NCBI GenBank assembly: GCA_016742175.1
Contig: JACVCH010000001.1
Coordinates: 124,001-188,000, forward strand
DNA length: 64,000 bases
Direction of reading: 5' to 3'
Source of the DNA: Rhizobiaceae bacterium
Lineage (GTDB): Bacteria; Pseudomonadota; Alphaproteobacteria; Rhizobiales; Rhizobiaceae
The notes under the pieces were generated by a model, which worked only from the letters and a program-made list of their open reading frames with translations, made no database searches and had not been told where the DNA came from. Both the position numbers and the translations under genes were made by a program. Of the stretch, positions 33,961 to 43,605 are shown in pieces; position 1 is the stretch's first letter, and each line of letters starts with the position of its first letter.

Positions 33961-36333
33961 TTACATGGACTGAATCTGTCCCATAAACTCACTTGCGTGC
34001 GACCTCTGATAGCCATCGGGCACCATGCCAATTCGCCTCTGGGCATCTGCTACAATTCCACTGAACTGGCGCTGCAAGAGTTCCAACTGTACGGAATTGA
34101 TTGACGTGCCACTCTTGCGTAATAAGCGCGAAATATCCAAAAGTGTCTCGTAAGGGTGATGCGTCAACTCGGCACTTTTCATGAGCCTCCCAACTATCTC
34201 AAGAGCCTTCTTTAAGTCTCGAAATAGTTCCGCACCACTTTTCGATAAATCATCAGCTCTCGCGACAATAAATTTCGCCTCACGATCGTTCAGTTGCTTT
34301 CGGTTATATTGATTTCCACTACGCTTCTCGTAAGCTGTCGCCGCAGTAAAACCCATCTCGATGAACTTTTCTGCGTCAGTCCATTTCTTTCTGGCGCTCA
34401 CTGCCATGTACCATTGAAGCCAGAACAGCGGCATGTCTCTAAAATGTGCAATCTTTGAAATGTGATCAAAGAACCGAGCGATCTCGCGTTCGTCGGAAAC
34501 AATCGAACTCAAAATTGAATATCGCATCAATTGCGAAAACAAGTGGCTTTCAAAGTCTGTCCTCCTGGCGTCCTTTGCCATATTCTCAAGTATAAATATA
34601 TTTGTATTTACTATTTCCTTCTCAGGTACCACGCTGCGCAGTATATTTCTGACACCGATCGACGGCACAGTTCGTGCAACATTTCCTTCAATGCGAACGA
34701 GTTTTATCCCCGAACCATGTTCTGAGCTGCGCCGCAACACATTTGATAGATCTCGCCCGAACAGATCGCTAATAAACGAAACTGGAGCGTCGAACCCTAT
34801 GTTCGCTATAATGAGAGCTGCAATAATAGTTTGCCGATCTCTTTCATTGAGATGATTGCTTCTATTGTATTCTTCCTTATATTTGTTCTTTACATATTCC
34901 GACTCCAAAAGCCGAAGTAGGACACTTGGAATCACACCTCGGCATTCGGTGGCAACGAACCTGCGGCGCTCAGAGGGTGATAGTGCGCGAAAATCTCGCC
35001 ATCCCGCAATCTGGTCGATTAGAGCAACGAAGGAATCGATTTCTTCTGCATTGAGGCGACCAACGCCGATTTCAAGCAGTGAGGGGATCGCTCGGAGTTC
35101 GCCAAATTTGTTTGACTCGGCTTCGGTCGAAATGCTGCGCGCTGAAAGGATTAACCCTCCTGCGCTCGACGCGATATGGCGGGCAATGCCCAACAGGCGA
35201 TCCTCTCGAATGCTGAAGCAATTCTCAATGACAAGCACAGCATTCGGATAGGCGTAAATTATGGAGGAGACTTCCTCCACGATATCCGCGTACGTGTGAC
35301 GCAGGATGAACACGGGTTTCGCTGCAGAAATCGAGTTTACAACGTCGGCGATGACGAGGCTTTTCCCATCACATATGTCTCCATTGAAGAAAGCAATGCG
35401 ACCCTCTCCGGATAAATGATCAAGTGCGGTCTCAACCTCTCGACGCAGGACGTGATAATCGGACCGCAGCAATTCGCGGTCTCTCTTTAGGTGATGCTGG
35501 TTTACGGCCCCCCCAGATAAACAGATCCTCTATGTCGCTAACTGGCGGAACGCTTTCGCTTGCACGGATTACGTCCACTCTCGCAAAAGATGACAGTCGA
35601 GGCTCAATTTTCTTCGAGCTACCAAGTATCTCAGTCAAATTCTTGGCGAATTCCTCTCTTCCAATATACAGTGCTTCTCCATATTCGTCCTGTACTGCTT
35701 GCTCGTCAGGATCAACATTCGATGTCATTCGATTAATGAAGAACGCCTTCTTTCTAAGTCCTGACGAATTAAACAAAACGTCAGTTAAATGAAAGTCGGA
35801 AGCGCTGAATCCAACAAAGATAACTACCTCCGCTCTTTCTATATCAAAGCGGAGTTGATTTAGCCAGCCAATCACCCCCGAAAGCTTATGATAAGAATCT
35901 GCATCTAGTACGCAGCTATTCTCGAAATTATGGGCATTCCACGATGGGGCATACCCGTGAAGATGTACGATTGCAGTACCGCTTACTGTCGTGCTGGGGC
36001 TATCAAGATTGTTCAGAGGAGTGAATTTCTTGCCAATTCGCTGCATGGCGCGGAGATGTTGCTTAACGAAAACCGCGATTGAAGCAATGAGAGAAGGGTG
36101 TGGTTTCCTAAGTCCGTTCGAAACCGCTTTGCAGCGTTTCGAATGTCACGAAAACCCGACTGCCTTCCATTCTTTGCTAGCTGATCGTTCATCATGGAGA
36201 GTAAGTGCGTTGTTACGCCAATCGTACCGCTATCAGAAAAATTGAGACTGTCCGCTGTCAGGCCTGCCCCACAGAACAACAAGGCGTTTCCGTTTCGTCC
36301 ACGTTGAAGAAGTGAGGTCATAGTCTCAGACAT
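33961..36333 (-). pseudogene. SIR2-like/P-loop NTPase defence-type gene, frame broken twice
   Basis: Three open frames form one gene. The first (36333 to about 36040) encodes GNALLFCGAGLTADSLNF, the NAD-binding start of a SIR2-like domain. The second (36046-35432, shifted frame) carries IVHLHGYAPSW and VVIFVGFSASDFHLTDVLF, the rest of that domain. The third (35472-33961, first frame again) has an ATPase-like segment with FFNGDICDGKSLVIADV and a helical C-terminus. At the second junction a G7 tract (35508-35514) explains the shift: with one G fewer, DLFIWGAVNQHHLKRDREL joins smoothly. At the first junction sequence between MQRIG and KKFTPLN appears lost. The region is visibly AT-rich. SIR2-NTPase proteins deplete NAD on phage infection; this copy is probably inactive. 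Confidence 0.75.
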
Positions 36334-36384
36334 ATTTGTGATGCTTCCATTTGCTGTAATATTTCAAGATCGATAGGTGGCAAC

Positions 36385-38292
36385 CTACTTTAGGTCAATC
36401 CCTCTCCCCCGCAACGCCAGCTCCACCTCCTCCAAAATCGCCGGATCGTCGATCGTCGCCGGCATCGTCCAGTCCTCCCGGTCCGCGATCTTCTGCATGG
36501 TCGCCCGCAAAATCTTGCCCGAGCGCGTCTTCGGCAGGCGCTTGACGGGGACGACGGTCTTGAAGGCGGCGATAGCGCCGATGCGGTTGCGGACGAGGGC
36601 GATGATTTCGCGTTCGATGTCGGCGGCCGGGCGGTCGACGCCGGCGTTGAGGACGACGAAGCCGCAGGGAACCTGGCCCTTCATCGGGTCCGCCATGCCG
36701 ATGACGGCGCATTCGGCGACGTCGGGGTGTTCGGACAGGACCTCCTCCATCGCGCCGGTCGACAGGCGGTGGCCGGCGACGTTGATGATGTCGTCGGTGC
36801 GGGCCATGATGAAGAGGTATCCGTCCGCGTCGATGATGCCGGCGTCGGCGGTCTTGTAGTGGCCGGGGAACTCGGCGAGGTAGGCGCTTTTGAAGCGCTC
36901 GTCGGCGTGCCAGAGCGTCGGCAGGCTGCCGGGCGGCAGGGGGAGTTTCGCCACCACGTTGCCGAGCGTGCCGCGCGGGGCGGGGTGCCCGGAATCGTCG
37001 AGGATTTCCATCTGCCAGCCGGGCATGGGCACGCCGGGCGAGCCGTATTTGACCGGCAGGCTGCCCAGGCCGACCGGGTTCTGCGTGATCGGCGCGCCGG
37101 TTTCCGTCTGCCACCAATGGTCGATGACGGGTTTTTGGAGCTGGTTTTCCGCCCATTTGATCGTTTCGGGATCGGCGCGCTCGCCGGCGAGGAAGAGGGT
37201 TCGGAATTTCGACAGGTCGTAGCGGTTGATGAACTCGCCCTTCGGGTCCTGCCCCTTGATGGCGCGGAAGGCGGTGGGGGCGGTGAAGAGCGCGACGACG
37301 CCGTGGTCGGAAATCACGCGCCAATAGGTGCCCGCATCGGGCGTGCCGACGGGCTTACCCTCGAAGAGGATCGTGGTGCAGCCATGGATGAGCGGCGCGT
37401 AGACGATGTAGGAATGGCCGACGACCCAGCCGACATCCGACGCCGCCCAGAACGCCTCGCCGGGCTTGATGCCGAACTCGTTTTCCATCGACCAGGCGAG
37501 CACGACCAGATGGCCGCCATTGTCGCGCACCACGCCCTTGGGCTGGCCGGTCGTGCCGGAGGTGTAGAGGATGTAGAGCGGGTCGGTCGCATTGACGGTC
37601 ACGCAGGGCACGTCGCGGGCGTCGGATTTGGCTTTTGCGGTGGCGGCGGCGTAGTCGATGTCGCGGCCGGGGGTGAGGGCGGCGGGCTGTTGCTCGCGCT
37701 GAAGGACGATGACGGTCTCGACCTTGTGCTTCGCGATGTCGATCGCGCCGTCATAGAGGGGCTGGTAGGCGATCGTGCGGCCGGGTTCGAGGCCGCAGGA
37801 GGCGGTGATGATGGCTTTCGGCCTGGCGTCGTCGATGCGGGTGGCGAGCTCGCGCGCGGCGAAGCCGCCGAAGACGACGGAATGGACCGCGCCGAGGCGG
37901 GCGCAGGCGAGCATGGCGATGGCGGCTTCGGCGACCATCGGCATGTAGATGATGGCGACATCGCCCTTGCCGATGCCATTGTCCTCAAGCACGGCGGCGA
38001 GGGCGACGATCTCGGCCTTGAGCTCGGCATAGGTGAATTTACGCACGGTGCCGGTGATGGCGCTGTCGTGGATCAGGGCAAGCTGGTCGGCACGGCCGCG
38101 CTCGACGTGGCGGTCGATCGCGTTGTAGCAGGTGTTGCATGTCGCGTCGGGGAACCAGCGGCCGTAGATGCCGGCGGACGGGTCGAAGATTTGCTGTGGT
38201 GGGCGGGTCCAGTCGACGAGTTTCGCGGCGTCGCGCCAGAAGGCTTCCGGGTCGGATTTCCAGCTTTCGTAGACCTGATGATAGCGCGACAT
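36385..38292 (-). CDS. prpE: Propionate--CoA ligase (acyl-CoA synthetase)
   Basis: 635 residues of the AMP-forming acyl-CoA synthetase family. The phosphate loop is YTSGTTGQPKGV (about 246-257), followed by WWQTETGAPI and GHRLSTGAMEE. The acetylation-regulated lysine lies in LPKTRSGKILR. Length and the start MSRYHQVYESWKSDPEAFWR fit PrpE rather than the slightly longer acetyl-CoA synthetase. Propionyl-CoA from this enzyme would enter the methylmalonyl or methylcitrate route. It is not in an operon. Confidence 0.88.
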   Translation of the reverse strand: MSRYHQVYESWKSDPEAFWRDAAKLVDWTRPPQQIFDPSAGIYGRWFPDATCNTCYNAIDRHVERGRADQLALIHDSAITGTVRKFTYAELKAEIVALAAVLEDNGIGKGDVAIIYMPMVAEAAIAMLACARLGAVHSVVFGGFAARELATRIDDARPKAIITASCGLEPGRTIAYQPLYDGAIDIAKHKVETVIVLQREQQPAALTPGRDIDYAAATAKAKSDARDVPCVTVNATDPLYILYTSGTTGQPKGVVRDNGGHLVVLAWSMENEFGIKPGEAFWAASDVGWVVGHSYIVYAPLIHGCTTILFEGKPVGTPDAGTYWRVISDHGVVALFTAPTAFRAIKGQDPKGEFINRYDLSKFRTLFLAGERADPETIKWAENQLQKPVIDHWWQTETGAPITQNPVGLGSLPVKYGSPGVPMPGWQMEILDDSGHPAPRGTLGNVVAKLPLPPGSLPTLWHADERFKSAYLAEFPGHYKTADAGIIDADGYLFIMARTDDIINVAGHRLSTGAMEEVLSEHPDVAECAVIGMADPMKGQVPCGFVVLNAGVDRPAADIEREIIALVRNRIGAIAAFKTVVPVKRLPKTRSGKILRATMQKIADREDWTMPATIDDPAILEEVELALRGRGIDLK

Positions 38293-38402
38293 GCGGTTCC
38301 TCCCTGTCGTTTCCTGACGTAACGGGCGGGGCCGGGCGTGTCCAGTTCGGCAAAAGTCGGAAGGGCTGCTATGAGGGTGGCGTCGAATCGCGAGGGGCTG
38401 AG

Positions 38403-38564
38403 ATGCAGACGAAAGTGGTGGCGTTCCTGTTCATCGCCGCCATGGTGGTGCAGGTGATCAGGCCGCTCGGCCTGCCGGGGCTGAAGAAGCGCGGCGATTT
38501 CTGGAAGATCGCGGTGGCGGCGATCGCGGTGATGATGCTGACGGTGCTGGTGAGACCCAATTAG
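38403..38564 (+). CDS. Small membrane protein
   Basis: 53 residues with two hydrophobic helices (KVVAFLFIAAMVVQVI and KIAVAAIAVMMLTVLV) joined by a basic turn containing RPLGLPGLKKRGDFW. GAGGGGCTGAG precedes the ATG. Similar short proteins occur in related genomes, but no function is known to me. Its stop overlaps that of the convergent hydrolase gene by 4 bases. Confidence 0.6.
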   Translation: MQTKVVAFLFIAAMVVQVIRPLGLPGLKKRGDFWKIAVAAIAVMMLTVLVRPN

Positions 38565-39292
38565 GCCTCAGTGATCCGCGTATCCAAAAGCAGCGGAAGC
38601 AGGTGCTCGGCCCAGCGGTCGTAGCCGGCTTCGGAGGCGTGGAAGCCGTCGAGCGAGAAGCCGGCGACGGGGTCGTCGATGGGCAGGCGGGTGGCGGGTA
38701 CGGCGCCGCGTTCGAGGCACAGGCGATGGCCCCAATAGTTGATCAGCCCGGCGCGGATCTCGAGGATGCGGCCGAGCGCGGGCGGCAGGGCCGGCATCAG
38801 CGACATTTCGACGACCGGCGACCAGACGACGCGCGCCTCGGGCCATTTCGCCCGCAGCGCATAAAGGAGCGTGCCGAATTCGCGGTTGAAGCGGGCGCCG
38901 GTATGGAAGTTCTTGGCGTCGTTGGAGCCGACGGTCAGCACCAGATGCGTCCAGTGGCCGGGGTCCATGTTGGGCACGACATGGTCGCGCAGGCGGCCGG
39001 CGGTGGCAGAGTTGAAGCCGGCGGCCCGCCAGACGACGGGTCGGCCGGTCGCCTCATGCGCGCGGTGGGCGATGCGGGCGGCAAGGCCGCGCTCGGAGCT
39101 CTCGACGCCGACGGAGGCGGCGGAGGAATCGCCGAGGACGAGGAGGTTGATCGGTTCGCCCTCGCCCGCGATGCGGTGGATCACCGGGCCCTGCGCCGGC
39201 AGCATGCGCTGGACGCGGCGGCGCACGCCGATGCCCTGCCAAACATAGACGGGGAAGGCGAGCCAGGTGAGGAGCGGGAGGAGGCCGGGCAT
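38561..39292 (-). CDS. SGNH/GDSL-family hydrolase
   Basis: 243 residues from the ATG at 39292. It has an N-terminal membrane anchor and the SGNH blocks: LVLGDSSAAS (nucleophile serine, about 51-60), GFNSATAG, VGSNDAKN and the DGFHAS catalytic Asp/His pair near the C-terminus. Such enzymes are esterases or lipases; the substrate is unknown. Confidence 0.85.
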   Translation of the reverse strand: MPGLLPLLTWLAFPVYVWQGIGVRRRVQRMLPAQGPVIHRIAGEGEPINLLVLGDSSAASVGVESSERGLAARIAHRAHEATGRPVVWRAAGFNSATAGRLRDHVVPNMDPGHWTHLVLTVGSNDAKNFHTGARFNREFGTLLYALRAKWPEARVVWSPVVEMSLMPALPPALGRILEIRAGLINYWGHRLCLERGAVPATRLPIDDPVAGFSLDGFHASEAGYDRWAEHLLPLLLDTRITEA

Positions 39293-39385
39293 GGCGGGTA
39301 TATAGAAGCGCGGGGGCGAAAAGAAAAAGCGGCACTTTGTCCGCATGCGGCGGCGAACCCCCACTCCGTCGCGCTTCGCGCGCCA

Positions 39386-39410
39386 CCTCTCCCCCTCGAA
39401 GGGGGAGAGG
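39386..39410. repeat. Inverted repeat typical of rhizobial intergenic elements
   Basis: CCTCTCCCCCT and AGGGGGAGAGG (25 bases in all) form a stem. It is embedded in a 3' context (CACTCCGTCGCGC...) that I associate with a repeated element, also represented by the longer copy at 41829-41976. Confidence 0.55.
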
Positions 39411-39436
39411 AAGCCAGGCTGGACGGAGGTTGGCGA

Positions 39437-40462
39437 TCAGCCCTGCTTTTCGAGGTCGGGCGACCACTTGCCCTGGGCGGCGAGGCCGTTCATGCGGGCG
39501 CGGTGGGCGAAGGCTTTCTGGGCAGCAGTGACATTGTCCTTTTTGCCGGCCCAGGCCTTCTGCGGGGCGGCCTGGAGGGCGCGGCCGTAGGAGAAAGTGA
39601 GCTTCCAGGGCAGCGGGCCGGCGGCGTTCATGGCGTTCAAGTTGGCGGTCGCCTCCTCGTCGGACTGGCCGCCGGAGAGGAAGGCGATGCCCGGAACGGC
39701 GACCGGGACGGTCTCGCGGAAGACCTTCAGCGTCATCTCGGCGACCTGTTCGGGCGAGGCCTTGGTGCCGGACTTCTTGCCCGGAATGACCATGTTCGGC
39801 TTCAGGATCGTGCCGGCGAGATTGACGTCGGCTGCGTAGAGCTCGGAGAAGAGCTGCAGCAGCGTGACCTTGGTGACCTCGTAGCAGGTGTCGATGTCGT
39901 GGGCGCCGTCCATCAGCACTTCGGGCTCGACGATCGGCACGATGCCGGCTTCCTGGCACAGCGCGGCGTAGCGGGCGAGCGCGTGGCAGTTGGCGTCGAT
40001 GGCGGTGGCGGAGGGGACGTTTTCCTCCTCGTTGATATCGATCACGGCGCGCCATTTGGCGAAGCGGGCGCCGAGCTTGTAATACTCGGCCAGGCGCTCG
40101 CGCAGGCCGTCGAGGCCTTCGGTGACGGTGTCGCCCGGGAAGCCGGCGAGCGGCTTGGCGCCGGCGTCGACCTTGATGCCCGGCACGGCGCCGGCGGCCT
40201 TGATGATGTCGACGAGCGGGGTGCCGTCGGCGGCCTTCTGGCGGATCGTCTCGTCATAGAGGATGACGCCGGAGATGTGGTTCTTCATGGCGTCGCCCGC
40301 CCGGAACATCAGCTCGCGATAGTCGCGGCGGTTCTCTTCGGTCGATTCCACCTTGATGGCGTCGAAACGCTTCTTGATCGTGCCGGAGCTTTCGTCGGCG
40401 GCCAGAATGCCCTTGCCGTCGGCGACCATGGCGAGCGCGATGTCTTCGAGACGTTCCGTCAT
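39437..40462 (-). CDS. Class I fructose-bisphosphate aldolase
   Basis: 341 residues. Class I features are GILAADESSGTIKKRF (about 18-33), ARFAKWRAVIDI, IVPIVEPEVLMDGAHDI and the Schiff-base lysine in AGTILKPNMVIPG near 223. The enzyme cleaves fructose-1,6-bisphosphate reversibly in the cytosol. AGGAGA precedes the ATG at 40462. The frame continues upstream without support. Confidence 0.93.
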   Translation of the reverse strand: MTERLEDIALAMVADGKGILAADESSGTIKKRFDAIKVESTEENRRDYRELMFRAGDAMKNHISGVILYDETIRQKAADGTPLVDIIKAAGAVPGIKVDAGAKPLAGFPGDTVTEGLDGLRERLAEYYKLGARFAKWRAVIDINEEENVPSATAIDANCHALARYAALCQEAGIVPIVEPEVLMDGAHDIDTCYEVTKVTLLQLFSELYAADVNLAGTILKPNMVIPGKKSGTKASPEQVAEMTLKVFRETVPVAVPGIAFLSGGQSDEEATANLNAMNAAGPLPWKLTFSYGRALQAAPQKAWAGKKDNVTAAQKAFAHRARMNGLAAQGKWSPDLEKQG

Positions 40463-40645
40463 CTTGCAAATTCTCCTGATGTAATGATCGGGAAGGCGCA
40501 TAGCAGATGGGTTCGACAAACGGAATGGCGCGCCAAGTGCTCCAATCGATTGAATGATCGGGAAATGCGATCGAAACGGGAAATGGTTGGCGCGAGGCGC
40601 GGCCGTCTTGCGCTCGGGCGCCCCGCATTCTATGTCTTGAAGCAC

Positions 40646-40727
40646 TCTAACGGGGTGCCGCGCGCGGCTGAGAGGCGAATGCCAACCCGCAGAACCTGAT
40701 CCGGTTTGTACCGGCGGAGGGATTAGA
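40646..40727 (+). promoter_or_regulatory. TPP riboswitch (THI element)
   Basis: All conserved THI parts are present in order: GGGGTGCC (40652-40659), GGCTGAGAGGCGAA, then AACCCGCAGAACCTGATCCG and the closing TACCGGCGGAGGGATTAGA. It lies about 50 bases upstream of thiB and should shut off thiamine uptake when thiamine pyrophosphate is plentiful. Confidence 0.97.
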
Positions 40728-40778
40728 CGCGAACCATTTTAGCGCCTGTCCTTCAACCCATGTTTGAAAAGGAGGCGC

Positions 40779-41774
40779 ATGATGAAATCCATTCCCGTTC
40801 TCGCCCTTGCCATGGCGATCTCGCTGCCCGCGGCCGCGCAGGAGACGCTGACGGTCTATACCTATGAGAGCTTCACCGCCGAATGGGGGCCGGGGCCGCT
40901 GGTCAAGACCGCCTTCGAGGCCGAGTGCGGCTGCACGGTGAATTTCGTCTCCGCCGCCGACGGCGTGGCGCTGTTGAACCGGCTGAAGCTCGAGGGCGAA
41001 AGCACCGAGGCCGACATCGTGCTCGGGCTCGACACGAATTTGACGCATGAGGCGCGGGAAAGCGGGCTGTTCGCACCGCATGGCATCTCGCTGGAGAACG
41101 TCTCCGTGCCGGGCGGTTGGACGGACGACATGTTCGTGCCGTTCGACTACGGCTATTTCGCCTTCGTCTACGACACCGAGGCGATCGACACGCCGCCGGC
41201 GAGCCTTGCCGAACTCGTCGATGGCGACCCGGAACAGAAGATCGTCATCCAGGACCCGCGCACCTCGACGCCGGGCCTCGGGCTGCTTCTCTGGATGAAG
41301 GCGGTCTATGGCGAGGAAGCCGAGGCGGCGTGGGAGAAACTGTCGGTACGTGTGCTGACCGTGACGCCCGGCTGGAGCGAGGCCTACGGGCTCTTCACCT
41401 CCGGCGAAGCGCCGATGGTGCTCTCCTATACGACGTCGCCTGCGTACCACCAGATCGCCGAGCGCACCGACCGCTATCAGGCGGCGATCTTCGAGGAAGG
41501 GCATTATTTGCAGGTGGAGGTTGCGGCGTCGACGGTGACGGGGGCGGAGAACCCGCTGACGAAGGAGTTTTTGGCGTTCATGACGGGGCCGGGGTTCCAG
41601 GATGCGATTCCGGAGCACAACTGGATGTTTCCGGCGGGGCCGACTTCGGAGCCGCTGAACCCGGTGTTCGAGGATGCGGTGGCACCGGAGGATGCGCTGA
41701 AATTGCCGGCGGAGGAGATCGCGGGGAAGCGCAGCGCGTGGGTGGATGAGTGGTTGGGGGTGATGAGCAGGTAG
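40779..41774 (+). CDS. thiB: Thiamine ABC transporter substrate-binding protein
   Basis: 331 residues with a signal peptide ending in AAAQ. The mature start is [20 protein letters not shown], followed by [17 protein letters not shown] and [14 protein letters not shown], characteristic of ThiB. GGAGGCGC immediately precedes the ATG at 40779. It is the first gene after the TPP riboswitch and binds thiamine or its phosphates in the periplasm for ThiPQ. Confidence 0.95.
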   Translation: MMKSIPVLALAMAISLPAAAQETLTVYTYESFTAEWGPGPLVKTAFEAECGCTVNFVSAADGVALLNRLKLEGESTEADIVLGLDTNLTHEARESGLFAPHGISLENVSVPGGWTDDMFVPFDYGYFAFVYDTEAIDTPPASLAELVDGDPEQKIVIQDPRTSTPGLGLLLWMKAVYGEEAEAAWEKLSVRVLTVTPGWSEAYGLFTSGEAPMVLSYTTSPAYHQIAERTDRYQAAIFEEGHYLQVEVAASTVTGAENPLTKEFLAFMTGPGFQDAIPEHNWMFPAGPTSEPLNPVFEDAVAPEDALKLPAEEIAGKRSAWVDEWLGVMSR

Positions 41775-41828
41775 TGGTCGGCGTATTCGCCATACGGATG
41801 CGTTGCCTGATGGGCCACCTCCTTCGCG

Positions 41829-41976
41829 CCCCCCTCTGCCCTGCCGGGCATCTCCCCCGCGAGGGGGGAGATCATTCTCGTTGGCGTCCTACTCGTCCTG
41901 AGAGGCCGTTCGCGCGGGCTTCGACGCGCGTGATCTCCCCCCTTGCGGGGGAGATGGCCGGCAGGTCAGAGGGGGG
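41829..41976. repeat. Intergenic repeat with long terminal inverted arms
   Basis: The ends are about 30-base inverted repeats: CCCCCCTCTGCCCTGCCGGG at the left mirrors CCGGCAGGTCAGAGGGGGG at the right. Inner arms ATCTCCCCC pair with GGGGGGAGAT. Such elements are common between genes in rhizobia. This one sits inside the thi operon between thiB and thiP and could fold in the mRNA, possibly lowering thiPQ expression. Confidence 0.7.
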
Positions 41977-42006
41977 CAACGTAGGGCGTTACATTGCCGG
42001 AACGAA

Positions 42007-43605
42007 ATGACTTCGCGCCTCTTGCCCGGCATCCTCGCCCTCGTCGCCATCGCGATCCTCGTCGGTGGCGCGTTCTTCGGTCTCATCGTCGAAGCGGGAA
42101 GAGATTTTTCCGGCGCGGTCGGTGCGTTCGATCCATATCTGTTGCGCGTCGCGCGGTTCACGCTCTGGCAGGCCGCGCTCTCGACGCTGGTTTCCGTTAT
42201 CCCTGCCATCTTCGTCGCGCGCGCCTTGGCGCGGCGGCCGGATTTTCTTGGGCGGCGGGTGCTGCTGGCGCTGTTCGCCGTGCCGCTCGCGCTTCCTGCC
42301 ATCGTGGCGGCGCTGGGTGTGTTGGCGCTGCTGGGCCGCGCGGGGTTGCTGGCCGAGCCGCTGTCCGTGCTGACGGGCGCGCGGTGGCAGGGGATTTATG
42401 GGCTTTCCGGCATCCTCGTCGCGCATGCCTTCTTCAATCTGCCGCTGGCGACGCGGCTGTTCCTGCAGGCGCTCGACACGGTGCCGAACGATCGCTGGCG
42501 GCTGGCGAGCCAGCTCGGGTTCGGGCCATGGGCGATGTTCCGGTTCGTCGAATGGCCGGTGCTGCGCTCGAGCCTTGCGGGCGTCGCGGGGCTGGTCTTC
42601 ATGCTGTGCGTGACCTCGTTCACCATCGTTCTGATCCTCGGTGGCGGACCGCGCGCGACGACGCTGGAGGTTGCGATCTACCAGGCGCTGCGGTTCGATT
42701 TCGACCCGGCGCGCGCGGTGGCGCTGGTGGCGGTGCAGGTGGTGCTGACGCTCGGCGCCGTCTTGGCATTGCGCAAGGCAGGCGGCGATCTGGTGGCTGA
42801 TGCGACGGTCGGAATTGCCGCGCGGCGGCCGGCGCAACGGGGCTGGGCCGGGCGGGTTGCCGACGGGGTTCCGATCATTCTCGCGCTGATTTTCGTCGCG
42901 GCACCGATGGCGGCGATCGTCGTTTCCGGGCTGCGTTCGGATCTGGCAAGGCTTGCGAGCGATCCGGCCGTGCACGCTGCGACCATGACCAGCCTGCAGC
43001 TTTCCGCGCTTGCCGCCTGTGGGACGCTGCTGCTCGCCGTCTCGCTCGTGCGGGCGCGCCAGCGCCTGGAAGCGGCGCGGCGCGGCGGGTCGGCGGGGCT
43101 TCTGGAACGGGCGATGGATACGGGCGCGGGGTTCGTGCTTGTCGTGCCGCCGATCGTCGTCGGGGCGGGATGGTTCATCCTTCTGCGGCAATCGGGCAAT
43201 GTGCTGGCGCTGGCCGCGCCGATGGTGGTGGCGGTCAACGCCGTCATGGCGCTGCCATTTGCGCTGAGGGTCATTCGTCCGGCGCATGATTCGGCGGCGG
43301 CGCGCTACGACCGGCTGTCGGCCTCGCTGGGCTTGAGCGGTTTCTCGCGATTGCGGCTCGTCGACTGGCCGCTGATGCGCCGACCGCTTGGCACCGCCTT
43401 CGCCTTCGCCATGGCGCTGTCGCTCGGCGATCTCGGCGTCATCGCGCTGTTCGGGTCGGACGCGGTGCAGACGCTGCCCTATCTCCTGCTGGCGCGGATG
43501 GGCAGCTATCGCACGGCCGATGCGGCGGGCATCGCGCTGATGCTTGCGCTTTTGACGCTGATCCTCATGCTGACGGCCGAATGGTTCGGGCGAAGGCGGA
43601 CATGA
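42007..43605 (+). CDS. thiP: Thiamine ABC transporter permease
   Basis: 532 residues with about twelve membrane helices in two homologous halves, each ending in an EAA-type loop (WRLASQLGFGPWAMFRFVEW near 162 and ASLGLSGFSRLRLVDWPLM near 440). This fused-permease layout is that of ThiP. It lies 232 bases after thiB, separated by a repeat. Its stop overlaps thiQ by 4 bases (ATGA). Confidence 0.93.
   Translation: MTSRLLPGILALVAIAILVGGAFFGLIVEAGRDFSGAVGAFDPYLLRVARFTLWQAALSTLVSVIPAIFVARALARRPDFLGRRVLLALFAVPLALPAIVAALGVLALLGRAGLLAEPLSVLTGARWQGIYGLSGILVAHAFFNLPLATRLFLQALDTVPNDRWRLASQLGFGPWAMFRFVEWPVLRSSLAGVAGLVFMLCVTSFTIVLILGGGPRATTLEVAIYQALRFDFDPARAVALVAVQVVLTLGAVLALRKAGGDLVADATVGIAARRPAQRGWAGRVADGVPIILALIFVAAPMAAIVVSGLRSDLARLASDPAVHAATMTSLQLSALAACGTLLLAVSLVRARQRLEAARRGGSAGLLERAMDTGAGFVLVVPPIVVGAGWFILLRQSGNVLALAAPMVVAVNAVMALPFALRVIRPAHDSAAARYDRLSASLGLSGFSRLRLVDWPLMRRPLGTAFAFAMALSLGDLGVIALFGSDAVQTLPYLLLARMGSYRTADAAGIALMLALLTLILMLTAEWFGRRRT

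Noticed and set aside
35432-36046. Separate 204-residue gene in the SIR2 region
   Set aside because: Its content is the continuation of the SIR2-like domain begun upstream in another frame and it lacks an independent ribosome site, so it is treated as part of one broken gene.
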